Shown here piece by piece: positions 21,732-29,941 of a stretch of DNA of 64,000 bases. Numbering within the stretch: the first letter of the stretch is position 1; every line of letters begins with the position of its first letter. Source of the DNA: Thiomicrorhabdus arctica DSM 13458 (GTDB lineage Bacteria; Pseudomonadota; Gammaproteobacteria; Thiomicrospirales; Thiomicrospiraceae); the NCBI RefSeq assembly GCF_000381085.1, contig NZ_KB905899.1:1550001-1614000 (forward strand), in the 5' to 3' direction. Under the pieces are notes generated by a model. That model was not told the origin of the DNA. It saw nothing but the letters and a program-made list of their open reading frames with translations, and did no database searches. A program made the position numbers and the translations under genes.

Positions 21732-21816
21732 TGGTGGAGGGTGGAGGATTCGAACCTCCGAAGGCTGAGCCAGCAGATTTACAGTCTGCCCCCTTTGGCC
21801 ACTCGGGAAACCCTCC
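21732..21816 (-). tRNA. tRNA-Tyr (anticodon GTA)
   Basis: A class II tRNA with a long variable arm. Acceptor GGAGGGT/ACCCTCC, anticodon loop CTGTAAA with GTA, T loop GTTCGAATC, and an encoded CCA. It is the first gene of the tRNA-tuf operon and lies four bases before tRNA-Gly. Confidence 0.96.
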
Positions 21817-21831
21817 AAATTGTGTGTGCGT

Positions 21832-21859
21832 ATTCTATAGAAGTTTTACACACTGTCAA
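21832..21859 (-). promoter_or_regulatory. Strong predicted promoter of the tRNA-Tyr-Gly-Thr-tuf operon
   Basis: Minus strand TTGACA, 16-base spacer, TAGAAT, with the tRNA-Tyr 5' end about 15 bases after the -10 box. This is a near-consensus stable-RNA-type promoter. The -35/spacer sequence is shared with the possible rpoBC promoter at 16755-16782. Confidence 0.8.
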
Positions 21860-22468
21860 CAACAATTTACATAATTTTAGTAAAATCAGTAATTTCTTAT
21901 TGCCGAAGCTAACTTAAACAGTATAAACATTACAATTGCCAGATTTTAAGAAAACCTTGCCAAAAACTATTCGCGTATTCTAGCAACCTTTTCCCCGAAT
22001 ACAAGCAATTCTTTATACTCTTTTGCTTTTGTTTACTTCTAACCAAGAGTAACTTTAAAAGAGTGCCGGTATTTCAACTAACATCACACTAGAACGTTTC
22101 GCAAAGAAATGGTTTAGAAGCTCGTTTATCATGATGGTTTAGGCTTAGAACCCTATGTTGACTCAATCAACTTAAGAGGCTCTGGCTACGCTTTTACTGT
22201 ATTCAAGATCATAAACATACAGAATATTGTCATACCTCTATTTTTAACGGATCAATTGGATAAAACAAAACACCTTGCATTCAACCGCGGCATCATTTTG
22301 ATTTGCCATTCAAACTCTATTAGAAACCATTATATATAAGCGGCCACGGAAAATTTCATTTCTGGGCACTCTCAATCATCCATATAAAATTACCATGCCT
22401 GGTAAAATAACGTCAACTCAAACTATTATAGCCCTATGCAACCGTTATATAAGAGACTGTTTAATACT
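21860..22468. other. Intergenic region between the tRNA operon and bioA
   Basis: About 600 bases without a recognised gene. It holds divergent upstream regions for the tRNA operon and bioA, one variant copy of the dispersed palindrome (22392-22403) and a possible TATTAT -10 box at about 22422. A frame open for about 70 codons at 22130-22339 on the plus strand has no start codon and no similarity I recognise; it may be a gene remnant. Confidence 0.5.
22392..22403. repeat. Dispersed palindrome, variant copy 1
   Basis: ACCATGCCTGGT, one change from the core ACCAGGCCTGGT. It lies 65-75 bases upstream of the chosen bioA start. Confidence 0.7.
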
Positions 22469-23779
22469 ATGAATTCGATCAAACCAAACCATTGGGACAA
22501 CCTTCTCGCATTTGACCAACAGCACGTCTGGCATCCATACGCCAAAATACCCAATCCAAACCCAGTGATTGGTGTGACGAAAACGCAGGGCTCAATACTT
22601 ACATTGGCAGATGGTTGTGAGGTGATTGATGGTATGTCTTCCTGGTGGGCGGCCATTCATGGCTACAACCACCCCTTTATTCAACAAGCCATGCATAATC
22701 AGATTGAAATTATGCCCCATATTATGTTTGGAGGATTAACACACCAACCCGCAATTGAGCTGGCTAAAAGGTTGATCCATTTAACCCCGCCAGGCCTGGT
22801 CAAAGTATTCTTCTCAGATTCAGGCTCGGTTGCAATGGAAGTCGCTATCAAAATGGCTCTGCAATTCTGGATAAGTAAAAACAAGCCCGAAAAAAACAGA
22901 CTATTGACCGTCAGAAATGGTTATCACGGCGACACCTTTGCCACGATGGCAACGAGCGATCCTGATAATGGTATGCACCATATATTCAACGACAATCTTG
23001 CTCACCACATTTTCGCCCCTGCGCCAGAGATGGGGTTTAGCATAGAATCGGACAACTCGGATATTCAGGCTTTTGAGGCTTTACTAGAAGCACACCACAC
23101 CTCTATAGCAACTGTCGTGATTGAACCGATTGCCCAAGGTGCTGGTGGAATGCGTTTTTATCGTCCCGACTACCTTAACCGAGTCAGAATGTTATGTACT
23201 CAATATGATGTACTCTTGATTATCGATGAAATTGCCACGGGGTTTGGCCGAACTGGCAAGCTCTTTGCCTGTGAATGGGCGGATATCGCTCCCGATATCA
23301 TGTGCGTAGGCAAAGCTTTGACGGGTGGTTACATGACATTAGCGGCGACACTTTGCTCCCAAACCATTAGTGACACGATAAGTAATGGCAACCCAGGATT
23401 ACTAATGCACGGTCCAACCTTTATGGCCAACCCTTTAGCCTGTGCCACCGCAATCGCAAGCATTGATCTACTGCTAGACTCTCCTTGGCAGCAAAACATT
23501 CAGCGAATTGAACGACACTTGCAAGCCACACTATTGCCGCTTAAAGACATTGAAGGTGTAGCGGATACACGCGTATTAGGTGCGATTGGCGTGGTTGAAT
23601 TGGAACGAGACGATTTAGGTCCAACGATACAAGCTCTAGGCATAAAAAATGGTATTTGGTTAAGACCGTTCGGAAAACTTATCTATACCATGCCCGCTTT
23701 TAATATTCCGCAGACACAACTTACCTCGTTGATAAACGGCATGATCAAAGCCATTCAAAGCACACTAAATGCAACTTAA
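22469..23779 (+). CDS. bioA: Adenosylmethionine-8-amino-7-oxononanoate aminotransferase
   Basis: BioA (436 aa from this start), the PLP enzyme converting KAPA to DAPA with S-adenosylmethionine as amino donor in biotin synthesis. Diagnostic segments are HVWHPYAK near the N-terminus, DGMSSWWAAIHGYNHP, SDSGSVAMEVAIKMAL, NGYHGDT, and IDEIATGFGRTGKLFACE. The PLP lysine lies in CVGKALTGGYMTL. The ATG at 22469 (MNSIKPNHWD) is preferred because a probable -10 box sits just before the earlier ATG at 22436. Neither ATG has a strong ribosome binding site. It stands apart from other biotin genes; bioD is at 37.8 kb. Confidence 0.93.
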   Translation: MNSIKPNHWDNLLAFDQQHVWHPYAKIPNPNPVIGVTKTQGSILTLADGCEVIDGMSSWWAAIHGYNHPFIQQAMHNQIEIMPHIMFGGLTHQPAIELAKRLIHLTPPGLVKVFFSDSGSVAMEVAIKMALQFWISKNKPEKNRLLTVRNGYHGDTFATMATSDPDNGMHHIFNDNLAHHIFAPAPEMGFSIESDNSDIQAFEALLEAHHTSIATVVIEPIAQGAGGMRFYRPDYLNRVRMLCTQYDVLLIIDEIATGFGRTGKLFACEWADIAPDIMCVGKALTGGYMTLAATLCSQTISDTISNGNPGLLMHGPTFMANPLACATAIASIDLLLDSPWQQNIQRIERHLQATLLPLKDIEGVADTRVLGAIGVVELERDDLGPTIQALGIKNGIWLRPFGKLIYTMPAFNIPQTQLTSLINGMIKAIQSTLNAT

Positions 23780-23808
23780 TATCATTTAGGACAACAAGAG
23801 ATTGAACC

Positions 23809-24198
23809 ATGAATTATTTTTTAGATGCTCTCAAAAACTATGTGACCTTCACGGGCCGGGCCACCCGCCAACAGTATTGGATGTACATTCTGTTTTACAT
23901 CGTCTTTTATTTTGTCGCCGTCATGCTCGACATTAATTTAGGGCAATACGACAAAGAGAACATGAGCGGCTTTATCAGTACCGTTTATACCTATGGCTTA
24001 TTATTACCAACGATTGCAATACTCGCCAGACGACTGCATGATATCGGACGTAGTAGCTGGTGGATTTTGTTAATCATCATTCCGGTGATCGGCTCATTGG
24101 TCATTCTAATTTTTACGTTAATCGACAGTCAGAAAGAAGACAACAAATATGGTGTAAGCTTGAAATACGCAAACACAACAGAAGCTGATCAGGAATAA
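23809..24198 (+). CDS. DUF805 family inner-membrane protein
   Basis: A small membrane protein (129 aa) of the DUF805 (YhaH/YhaI-like) family, whose biochemical function is unknown. The family pattern is visible. An aromatic N-terminus (YFLDALKNYVTFTGRATRQQYW) precedes hydrophobic segments at about residues 25-42, 60-75 and 84-105, with ILARRLHDIGRSSWW between the last two. The end DSQKEDNKYG is also typical. It starts 29 bases after bioA, with a GAGATT-type site, and is probably co-transcribed with it. No functional link to biotin is evident. Confidence 0.85.
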   Translation: MNYFLDALKNYVTFTGRATRQQYWMYILFYIVFYFVAVMLDINLGQYDKENMSGFISTVYTYGLLLPTIAILARRLHDIGRSSWWILLIIIPVIGSLVILIFTLIDSQKEDNKYGVSLKYANTTEADQE

Positions 24199-24274
24199 TT
24201 AACTAAAACCCAATCATGCAGCCAGCAAACATCCAACCTATTATGGATAAAATACCCGCGTGCCTTGAAAAACA

Positions 24275-24296
24275 AAATGACCAGGCCTGGTCATTT
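24275..24296. repeat. Dispersed palindrome, exact copy in a 22-base perfect palindrome
   Basis: Exact core ACCAGGCCTGGT at 24280-24291, extended by AAATG/CATTT to a perfect 22-base palindrome. It lies between the convergent DUF805 and methyltransferase genes and overlaps the methyltransferase stop codon, so it may also act as a bidirectional stop structure. Confidence 0.85.
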
Positions 24297-25020
24297 AAGA
24301 TTTAACTGACAAATGATTTATTTTGGCGGACTCTGCCATGGATTTATACGACGGCTTATAAGCCACAGCACAAAACGAATCTACCGGAAAACCAATTCTA
24401 GATTGAATCGTAATGTTTTCAAAACCAGCCAACTCGAGCAAAGACTCTACCTCTGCCGTTGTATAACGTGCAAAAATAGTTGGATGCAACTGCATTCTAT
24501 CAATCTGCTCTCCGGTTCTAAAACCCATAACAAATTTTCCACCGGACTTTAAAACTCTTAAAACGTCTTTAAAATGCGGTTCTGGCGGTTGCCAAAAATA
24601 AAGCGTATTAGCACAAGCCACCTGATTAAATGAAAAACGATCAAATGGCATATTGTCACTAGACGCTTCGATCAAAGATAGCTGTCCGGATTTAATAAAC
24701 CGTTGAGTACGTAAGGTAGCTTGTTGTAACATGAGGGGTGAAAAATCTGCCCCAGTAAACAGGGCAGAAGGATTTTGTTGGCACAACTGAAATAACAGTT
24801 CACCAGGCCCAAAACCGACCTCTAAGATCTGATCATTAGCCTGAACTGCCATCTGTTCGAGAATAAACTGATTTAAATCAGCATTCCCCTTAACGAACAT
24901 AGGCTGGAGGATATTTTTCCCCAACCAGCCAGAAGGTTTTCTAGATTGCTTCGCCAGCGTCTCGGCGGACACCAAAGATTTCACTAGCAGCACTTTCACC
25001 ATAAACAGATTAAACGCCAC
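24295..25020 (-). CDS. Class I SAM-dependent methyltransferase
   Basis: A predicted small-molecule methyltransferase (241 aa) with a Rossmann SAM-binding fold. Motif I is ILEVGFGPGELLF (near residues 68-80), followed by an acidic residue in TGADFSPLML and the motif IV-like VACANTLYFW. The substrate is not identifiable. The start is a GTG at 25020, chosen because AAGGAGG lies four bases upstream; an internal ATG at codon 7 has no such site. It is the last gene of the spe-osmC run, 31 bases after osmC. Confidence 0.8.
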   Translation of the reverse strand: MAFNLFMVKVLLVKSLVSAETLAKQSRKPSGWLGKNILQPMFVKGNADLNQFILEQMAVQANDQILEVGFGPGELLFQLCQQNPSALFTGADFSPLMLQQATLRTQRFIKSGQLSLIEASSDNMPFDRFSFNQVACANTLYFWQPPEPHFKDVLRVLKSGGKFVMGFRTGEQIDRMQLHPTIFARYTTAEVESLLELAGFENITIQSRIGFPVDSFCAVAYKPSYKSMAESAKINHLSVKS

Positions 25021-25051
25021 TCTTCCTCCTTTTTTGCCCTCTCAAAATAAC

Positions 25052-25468
25052 TTAAGCTTCAATGATCTCGTAATCATGTGACATCTCTGCCGTTTTTTCC
25101 AACATTTTTGAAACTGAGCAATATTTTTCAGCAGACAACTCTACAGCGCGGCTGACCCTTTTCTCATTTAAGTCCGTTCCAGTCACCTTAAAATGCAGAT
25201 GAATCTTAGTATAAACCGAAGGCACGCTGTCAGCACGTTCAGAGGTTATTTCGATCTGGCAATCCTTAATGTCTTGCTTACCCTTTTCCAGCATCATAAC
25301 AACATCAATTCCAGAACAACCACCCAAACCCATTAGCAACATTTCCATTGGACGGGGCCCTTTATCCTCTCCACCAACAGTTTGTGAGGCATCCATTAGA
25401 ACTTTATGTCCAGTCGACGAGGTTGCTTCAAACGCTTTTTTACCTTGCCATTTCACTGATATCGTCAT
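25052..25468 (-). CDS. OsmC family peroxiredoxin-like protein
   Basis: An OsmC/Ohr-superfamily protein (138 aa), a thiol-dependent hydroperoxide-reducing family. The two reactive cysteines are visible: Cys51 in LGGCSGIDVV and Cys117 in AEKYCSVSKML. The sequence resembles the YhfA branch more than Ohr. An AGGA site lies eight bases before the ATG. It lies 32 bases after the ornithine decarboxylase gene and is likely co-transcribed with the polyamine genes. Confidence 0.85.
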   Translation of the reverse strand: MTISVKWQGKKAFEATSSTGHKVLMDASQTVGGEDKGPRPMEMLLMGLGGCSGIDVVMMLEKGKQDIKDCQIEITSERADSVPSVYTKIHLHFKVTGTDLNEKRVSRAVELSAEKYCSVSKMLEKTAEMSHDYEIIEA

Positions 25469-25500
25469 ATTTTATCCTTTGATATAAAGGGTTAAAAGGA

Positions 25501-26700
25501 TTAAAGCGCTTCGGTTTCAGGATCAAAAATATCTTCTACCACAATGACTTTTGGTTTTGGATAGTAGTTAAATTCAGTCGCAGATGCAATTGTATACGCG
25601 CCCATTTGTTTGCCTATTAGGATATCACCAACCTCCATCTCTGGCAGTTCAATATCTTCAGAAATGACATCAATACTGTCACACGTCGGCCCGGCTAAGA
25701 CACTTGAGAAAAACTCACCCGTCGCATCAAAGGGTTTTAATGGCGCCAAAGGGTACACGGCATGGTCAAACATCTGACCACTGAAGCCGCCATAAACGCC
25801 ATCATCCATGTAATACCACATTTTGGCACCACGCTTAGCTTTACCAACCACTGAAATCACCTCAATCATAGACGGTGCTGCGATAAAACGCCCTGGCTCC
25901 GCATAGACTTCAATACCCTCTGGCAGCTCACCTAACGCCTCCATAACGGGAGCACAGAAATCTATAATCGGTAACACGGCTTCTTGATAAGAGACCGGGA
26001 AACTGCCGCCAATATCCAAAAACTTCCACCTTACATGATGCATTACCTTCATCGCGGCGACACTGGCACGAACTGCATTGACCTGCGTCATCGGCGATAA
26101 TGATTGCGAGCCAACATGAAAGGAGAGTCCAACCACTTCAATCCCATTCTTTTGGGCAAGATCAACCATTACCGGTAGTTCTTCTAATGCACAACCAAAT
26201 TTACGCGACAAATCAACGACGGCTTGTTGATTACGGAAACTGACACGCATAATCAACTCAACCTGACCCGCATAAGGAATGAACTTACGCAGCTCCTCAA
26301 TGTTGTCAACCACAAAGCGATTACAGCCAAATTCTAAAGCACGTTTAATCTCTTTATCTTTTTTAATTGGATGCGAATGGATGCATTGATCCCCTTTAAT
26401 CCCCAGTGACTCAACTAACTCTACTTCACCAATGGTCGCTAAATCAAAAGAGCTGCCTAAAGACTTAAGACGCTTAATCAACTCAGGGTGAGACAAGGCT
26501 TTTAAAGCATAAAAAAGCTTTACCCCAGGCAAAGCAGCCTGCAAAGATTTGTACTGATATTCGACTTCACTTAAATCGAGCACCATAAAGGGCGTTTCAT
26601 GTTTAGCCACCAAGTTCTCTAAACTTTCGCGGTCAAACTCTTGTAGAGCATCGGGGTGAGACTGTTCTGCAAAAGACTCTGCAATCATATGTTTATTCAT
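25501..26700 (-). CDS. Ornithine/lysine decarboxylase, fold type III
   Basis: A eukaryotic-type ornithine decarboxylase (399 aa) of the alanine-racemase fold, making putrescine for spermidine synthesis; lysine may also be accepted. The PLP lysine is Lys67 in FYALKALSHP. PLP-phosphate contacts include HVGSQ (195-199) and EPGR (268-271), and the dimer-interface catalytic cysteine is Cys340 in AGPTCDSID. It is not the large fold-I SpeC of enterics. The ATG overlaps the speE stop by one base (TAATG), so translation is probably coupled. Confidence 0.88.
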   Translation of the reverse strand: MNKHMIAESFAEQSHPDALQEFDRESLENLVAKHETPFMVLDLSEVEYQYKSLQAALPGVKLFYALKALSHPELIKRLKSLGSSFDLATIGEVELVESLGIKGDQCIHSHPIKKDKEIKRALEFGCNRFVVDNIEELRKFIPYAGQVELIMRVSFRNQQAVVDLSRKFGCALEELPVMVDLAQKNGIEVVGLSFHVGSQSLSPMTQVNAVRASVAAMKVMHHVRWKFLDIGGSFPVSYQEAVLPIIDFCAPVMEALGELPEGIEVYAEPGRFIAAPSMIEVISVVGKAKRGAKMWYYMDDGVYGGFSGQMFDHAVYPLAPLKPFDATGEFFSSVLAGPTCDSIDVISEDIELPEMEVGDILIGKQMGAYTIASATEFNYYPKPKVIVVEDIFDPETEAL

Positions 26701-27548
26701 TAGTTTAAGACATCCAAAATATATTGCGGTAGTGCAAAACTAGCCTTATGCAACATAGGTGTATAAAAACGCGTCTTTATATTTGCCTGCGCAAAACGCG
26801 AGTCAAGTGTGGTTATATCCACATTCTTTAATGCTAAGTTATCAGTAGCCCAAGCAAACGTCATCATACCACCAACATAAGTTGGCACAGCCCCCGAATA
26901 AAAACTCGCTTCCTTAAAAAGAGGCAATAAACGCTTAAAGGTCGTGACCACTTCATCGGTTTGCAAAAAACAAACGCCATTCTGAGCAACAAAAACACCA
27001 TCCTCTTTTAAACAACTTTTGATACCTTGATAGAAACGCGACGTAAACAAAACTTCTCCAGGCCCCATAGGGTCGGTTGCATCAGAAATAATCACATCAA
27101 ACTGTTCAGTACAGTTGTTAACGAAATCGACGCCATCCGCAATGACAATATGTGTCTTAGGGTTATCGTAAGCTCCCGCTGAATGATTTGGCAAATACTT
27201 GACGCACATATCAATCACTTGCTGATCGATTTCAACCTGTGTCACGGACTCAACATTTTGATGCTTTAACACTTCACGCAAAATCCCGCCGTCACCACCA
27301 CCAATAATCAATACCTTTTTAGCATGACCATGTGCAAACATTGGGACATGAGTCATCATCTCGTGATAGATAAACTCATCTTTTTCGGTCGTTTGAATAA
27401 CGCCATCCAAGGCCATTACATTGCCCCATTGGTCATTTTTAAAAATGACTAGGTGTTGATGCCCAGTATTGACCTCAAACAACACCTCATCCATAACAAA
27501 CTGCTGCCCCCAGGACGGGTACAGCGTTTCTAGGCAATTCTGACTCAT
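26700..27548 (-). CDS. speE: Spermidine synthase
   Basis: Spermidine synthase (282 aa), which transfers aminopropyl from decarboxylated SAM to putrescine. Typical motifs are [29 protein letters not shown] (SAM-like binding), and the catalytic-loop segment [21 protein letters not shown]. It lies in the order speD-speE-ornithine decarboxylase, with a four-base ATGA overlap with speD upstream and a one-base overlap with the decarboxylase gene downstream. Length is normal. Confidence 0.95.
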   Translation of the reverse strand: MSQNCLETLYPSWGQQFVMDEVLFEVNTGHQHLVIFKNDQWGNVMALDGVIQTTEKDEFIYHEMMTHVPMFAHGHAKKVLIIGGGDGGILREVLKHQNVESVTQVEIDQQVIDMCVKYLPNHSAGAYDNPKTHIVIADGVDFVNNCTEQFDVIISDATDPMGPGEVLFTSRFYQGIKSCLKEDGVFVAQNGVCFLQTDEVVTTFKRLLPLFKEASFYSGAVPTYVGGMMTFAWATDNLALKNVDITTLDSRFAQANIKTRFYTPMLHKASFALPQYILDVLN

Positions 27549-28057
27549 GCTTCGAGTCTCACGTCCGCTTCAAGCATCTCACCACGTAAAATCGTGTCTA
27601 CTTTGACTGAAGTTGGCGTAAAGGCCGCTTTTAAAACGTCAATCGCGTTCTCAGGTTCAGCGTCGCCACACATAAAGACATCAAATGCGGCATAGTTACG
27701 CTCAGGCCATGAATGCACACTGATATGGGATTCTGCTAGAACAGCCACCCCAGAAATCCCACCATTTGGCGTAAAATGATGCAAATGGATGTGCAATAAA
27801 GTAGCTTTAGCTTTTTCTACGGCTTCCCGTAATGTAGCCTCCATAAGCGGCAGATTATCTAGATGAGAAGCACCCCACAAATCAATAATTAAATGCGTAC
27901 CGGCAAAGACTTTGCCATCTCGACAGATAAAGTGATCCGCATTTTGATCTTCTACGGCTTGTTCGTGGGTCGGCCAAGAGGAATCAATGATGGTCGTTTT
28001 TTCGATCACTTCGAAATGATCATTACTGGTGACCAGTGTGTTTTCTGAATTAGGCAT
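27545..28057 (-). CDS. speD: S-adenosylmethionine decarboxylase proenzyme
   Basis: Bacterial class 1B AdoMet decarboxylase (170 aa), which self-cleaves to form a pyruvoyl group and supplies aminopropyl for SpeE. The cleavage site is Glu109-Ser110 in [13 protein letters not shown]. His115 and Cys130 (FDVFMCGD) are the expected processing and catalytic residues. It has an N-terminal extension of about 45 residues compared with the shortest homologues. The ATG is supported by AAGGTG ten bases upstream. It is first in the polyamine operon, after a structured leader. Confidence 0.93.
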   Translation of the reverse strand: MPNSENTLVTSNDHFEVIEKTTIIDSSWPTHEQAVEDQNADHFICRDGKVFAGTHLIIDLWGASHLDNLPLMEATLREAVEKAKATLLHIHLHHFTPNGGISGVAVLAESHISVHSWPERNYAAFDVFMCGDAEPENAIDVLKAAFTPTSVKVDTILRGEMLEADVRLEA

Positions 28058-28079
28058 GAAATGAGCACCTTACTAAAAC

Positions 28080-28310
28080 ACCCGAAAAAATGTAGACGGA
28101 TGAATGATTAACAAAAATTCGACAAGACAAGGTTAGCTTGAAGAACCCCAGCCACGTTCAATAACGTGAGGTTTTAACCATTTTTCTTTCTATCTCCTAC
28201 AGCAAGTTAGCCACAGGGTTCTGTCTGAAAAAGGAGAAACGTATTATTCTCCTTTTTGGAAGTTTTGCAAGCGTTTTTTATCGTCTTTTTTTCGTCTCTA
28301 AAAAACGCCG
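28080..28310 (-). promoter_or_regulatory. Structured leader upstream of speD
   Basis: A run of pairing elements on the minus strand. The hairpin CACGTT-ATTG-AACGTG (28153-28168) is enclosed by a long-range seven-base pair AGAACCC/GGGTTCT (28216-28222 with 28142-28148). Upstream of it lie the 11-base-arm hairpin at 28228-28257 and a ten-base-arm hairpin GCGTTTTTTA/TAAAAAACGC (28271-28308). The layout suggests an RNA regulator of polyamine synthesis, but no known riboswitch class is recognised. Confidence 0.45.
28228..28257. terminator. Bidirectional terminator-like hairpin upstream of speD
   Basis: AAAAAGGAGAA and TTCTCCTTTTT form a perfect 11-base stem with an eight-base loop, and A/T runs at both ends. 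It is about 170 bases before the speD start. It could stop transcription coming from the right-hand flank or act as an attenuator within the speD leader. Confidence 0.55.
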
Positions 28311-28406
28311 TAACATAATGATTTAACTGTATAGTTTTGCATACAATCCAAAGCTACATTCCGCTAATTAAAACCATAAATAAAAATATGTTTATCAAAA
28401 ATAAAT

Positions 28407-28420
28407 GACCAGGCCTGGTC
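28407..28420. repeat. Dispersed palindrome, exact copy
   Basis: GACCAGGCCTGGTC, a perfect 14-base palindrome with the exact core, in the gap between the spe leader and the inverted-repeat region. Confidence 0.85.
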
Positions 28421-28494
28421 GAGTTATTTCTATGATATCTTGATATAGATTGAGAAGCCTTTGAAGCTCTGTCATTCTCCTTGGAAGTTATCTA

Positions 28495-29040
28495 ATGGCT
28501 TCACGTAACTTTTTTGCTTGTCCAAAAAAGTAACCAAAAAATGACCCCCCCGGTGACGGTCTCTATTTCACTAAGCTTGTAAGCGGAAGTTTGAGAACTC
28601 GCTTCGCTCAAACACACAAACTTTGATCCGCTTCCTACGCTAAGTTCAATAACGATTCCTTTCAAAGGGGACTTCGGAGGCTTGTGGATGCTTTTGTATT
28701 CTTTCAGGATGTTTTCAATTATAGATTTTTGAAATATAACAAAGCGGATCAAGAAGAGACGTTTAAAAGAGATAACCACCAGGCCTGGCTAAAATGAAGC
28801 TTGATCTCTTTTAAAGCTAAGATAAGTTCAAGGCAAAGTGCCCAAAGTCCCTTCTGTAAGAAAGCGCACTTTCACTTAATGAAGAGCGCGTTTAAACGTT
28901 TGAGCTGTTTGAGCGTTAGCGAGTTCTCAAACGTCAGCGATCGAGTTTAGGGAAATCGCTTTCGTCAGCAGGGCTACTTTTTTGGTTATTTTTTGCGCAG
29001 CGGCAAAAAGTAACGGGGAAGCCGAATAAGAAAATAGAGG
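28495..29040. repeat. Large imperfect inverted-repeat region
   Basis: Two diverged modules of about 130 bases face each other. The left one (28505-28635) contains AAAAAAGTAACCAAAAAATG and GTTTGAGAACTCGC. The right one (28910-29025), read on the opposite strand, contains CAAAAAATAACCAAAAAAGT and GTTTGAGAACTCGC in the same order. Between them a 12-base-arm hairpin (28762-28773 with 28804-28815) surrounds a variant of the dispersed palindrome. The rest of the 880-base gap (28258-29140) holds no supportable gene. It resembles a non-autonomous repeat element or its remnant. Confidence 0.65.
28778..28789. repeat. Dispersed palindrome, variant in a hairpin loop
   Basis: ACCAGGCCTGGC, one change from the core, lying near the centre of the hairpin whose arms are at 28762-28773 and 28804-28815. 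Confidence 0.7.
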
Positions 29041-29140
29041 AGGATTATTGAGTGTCAAAGGCTTCACATATCGCTTAGTCAATTAAAGGATAGTGCCTAT
29101 TTTTTCGAATTTTCGTTTTTATGCTTCTTTACCTGAAAAT

Positions 29141-29875
29141 TTATACAGCATATCCGCGCTCTACTGCATATGCATTACCTTTTTCTGTGAATAATAATTC
29201 ACCTGAAGAGTTGTGTCTTACATATCCCTCTGCTGCCAACTGCTCTATTAGATGTCGGATTTTGACTGCACCAAATTTTGAACCTTCGATAATAGCTTTC
29301 ATCGAGCAACGACCTTCTGCCTTAGTTAAATCTTTAATCAACTGATCTTCTTCATCGCTTAGAACACTTATGGCTCTCTTCTCTGCTATTTCAACAGGGG
29401 TTGCAGATCGAACCCTTACCCCCTCGACTTCAGCTTTTAACTTTTCCTTAATATCTTCATCTTCAATCTTATTAATTTCTACTTCACGCTTTGCTCGATC
29501 AATAAGACCTTCTTCAAGTGTCGCTAATAACTTTGCATTAGCTGATTCAAACTTTTGTTTTTCCAAAATTAACTTCGACTCTGAATCAGCTTGTAAAGAA
29601 TTTTTCAAATCAGTTGGTATTTTACTAATCCCTAAAAAAACATAATGTATCCATGGGTATAAAAATGAGTATAAAAATGCCAGCATCAAGGGAAAGAAAA
29701 ATAAGGAATCAAATCCAGTATGCTCATTAAAATATTCAATCCGCATCTCTGCGCTTAATTTACTAGCAAATAAATAAAATATTTCCTCCCAATTGAACGC
29801 AATAAAAGCAAAGAAAAAATAGCCAAATAATGGACTACTGATTCTAGAGAAAATTGATTCCATTACTTCTTTCAT
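29141..29875 (-). CDS. Unrecognised membrane protein with coiled coil and winged-helix-like C-terminus
   Basis: Not recognised (244 aa). It appears to have two hydrophobic segments, about residues 14-34 and 55-83. A charged, predicted coiled-coil stretch follows (about 95-155, rich in E, K, A). The C-terminal part (about 165-244) ends HLIEQLAAEGYVRHNSSGELLFTEKG, which resembles a winged-helix DNA-binding fold. The start has AGGT five bases upstream. It stands alone between the repeat region and the trp terminator, is AT-rich compared with its neighbours, and may be an acquired gene. Its function is not known. Confidence 0.65.
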   Translation of the reverse strand: MKEVMESIFSRISSPLFGYFFFAFIAFNWEEIFYLFASKLSAEMRIEYFNEHTGFDSLFFFPLMLAFLYSFLYPWIHYVFLGISKIPTDLKNSLQADSESKLILEKQKFESANAKLLATLEEGLIDRAKREVEINKIEDEDIKEKLKAEVEGVRVRSATPVEIAEKRAISVLSDEEDQLIKDLTKAEGRCSMKAIIEGSKFGAVKIRHLIEQLAAEGYVRHNSSGELLFTEKGNAYAVERGYAV

Positions 29876-29912
29876 AATTTACCTTGTTTTAATTGTGCAT
29901 CATCAAACAGAC

Positions 29913-29940
29913 AAAAAAGCGCCTCATAAAGAGGCGTTTT
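29913..29940. terminator. Terminator after trpC
   Basis: CGCCTC-ATAAA-GAGGCG with A/T-rich flanks (AAAAAAG before, TTTT after) forms a stem-loop usable in both directions. On the minus strand it lies immediately after the trpC stop and ends the trp operon. Confidence 0.82.
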
Positions 29941-29941
29941 C

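Noticed and set aside
28501-28779. 92-codon minus-strand frame in the repeat region
   Set aside because: It lies wholly inside the inverted-repeat element. Its end GGVIFWLLFWTSKKVT is the translation of the repeated AAAAAAGTAACCAAAAAATG module, a common source of false genes. No proper ribosome binding site was seen.
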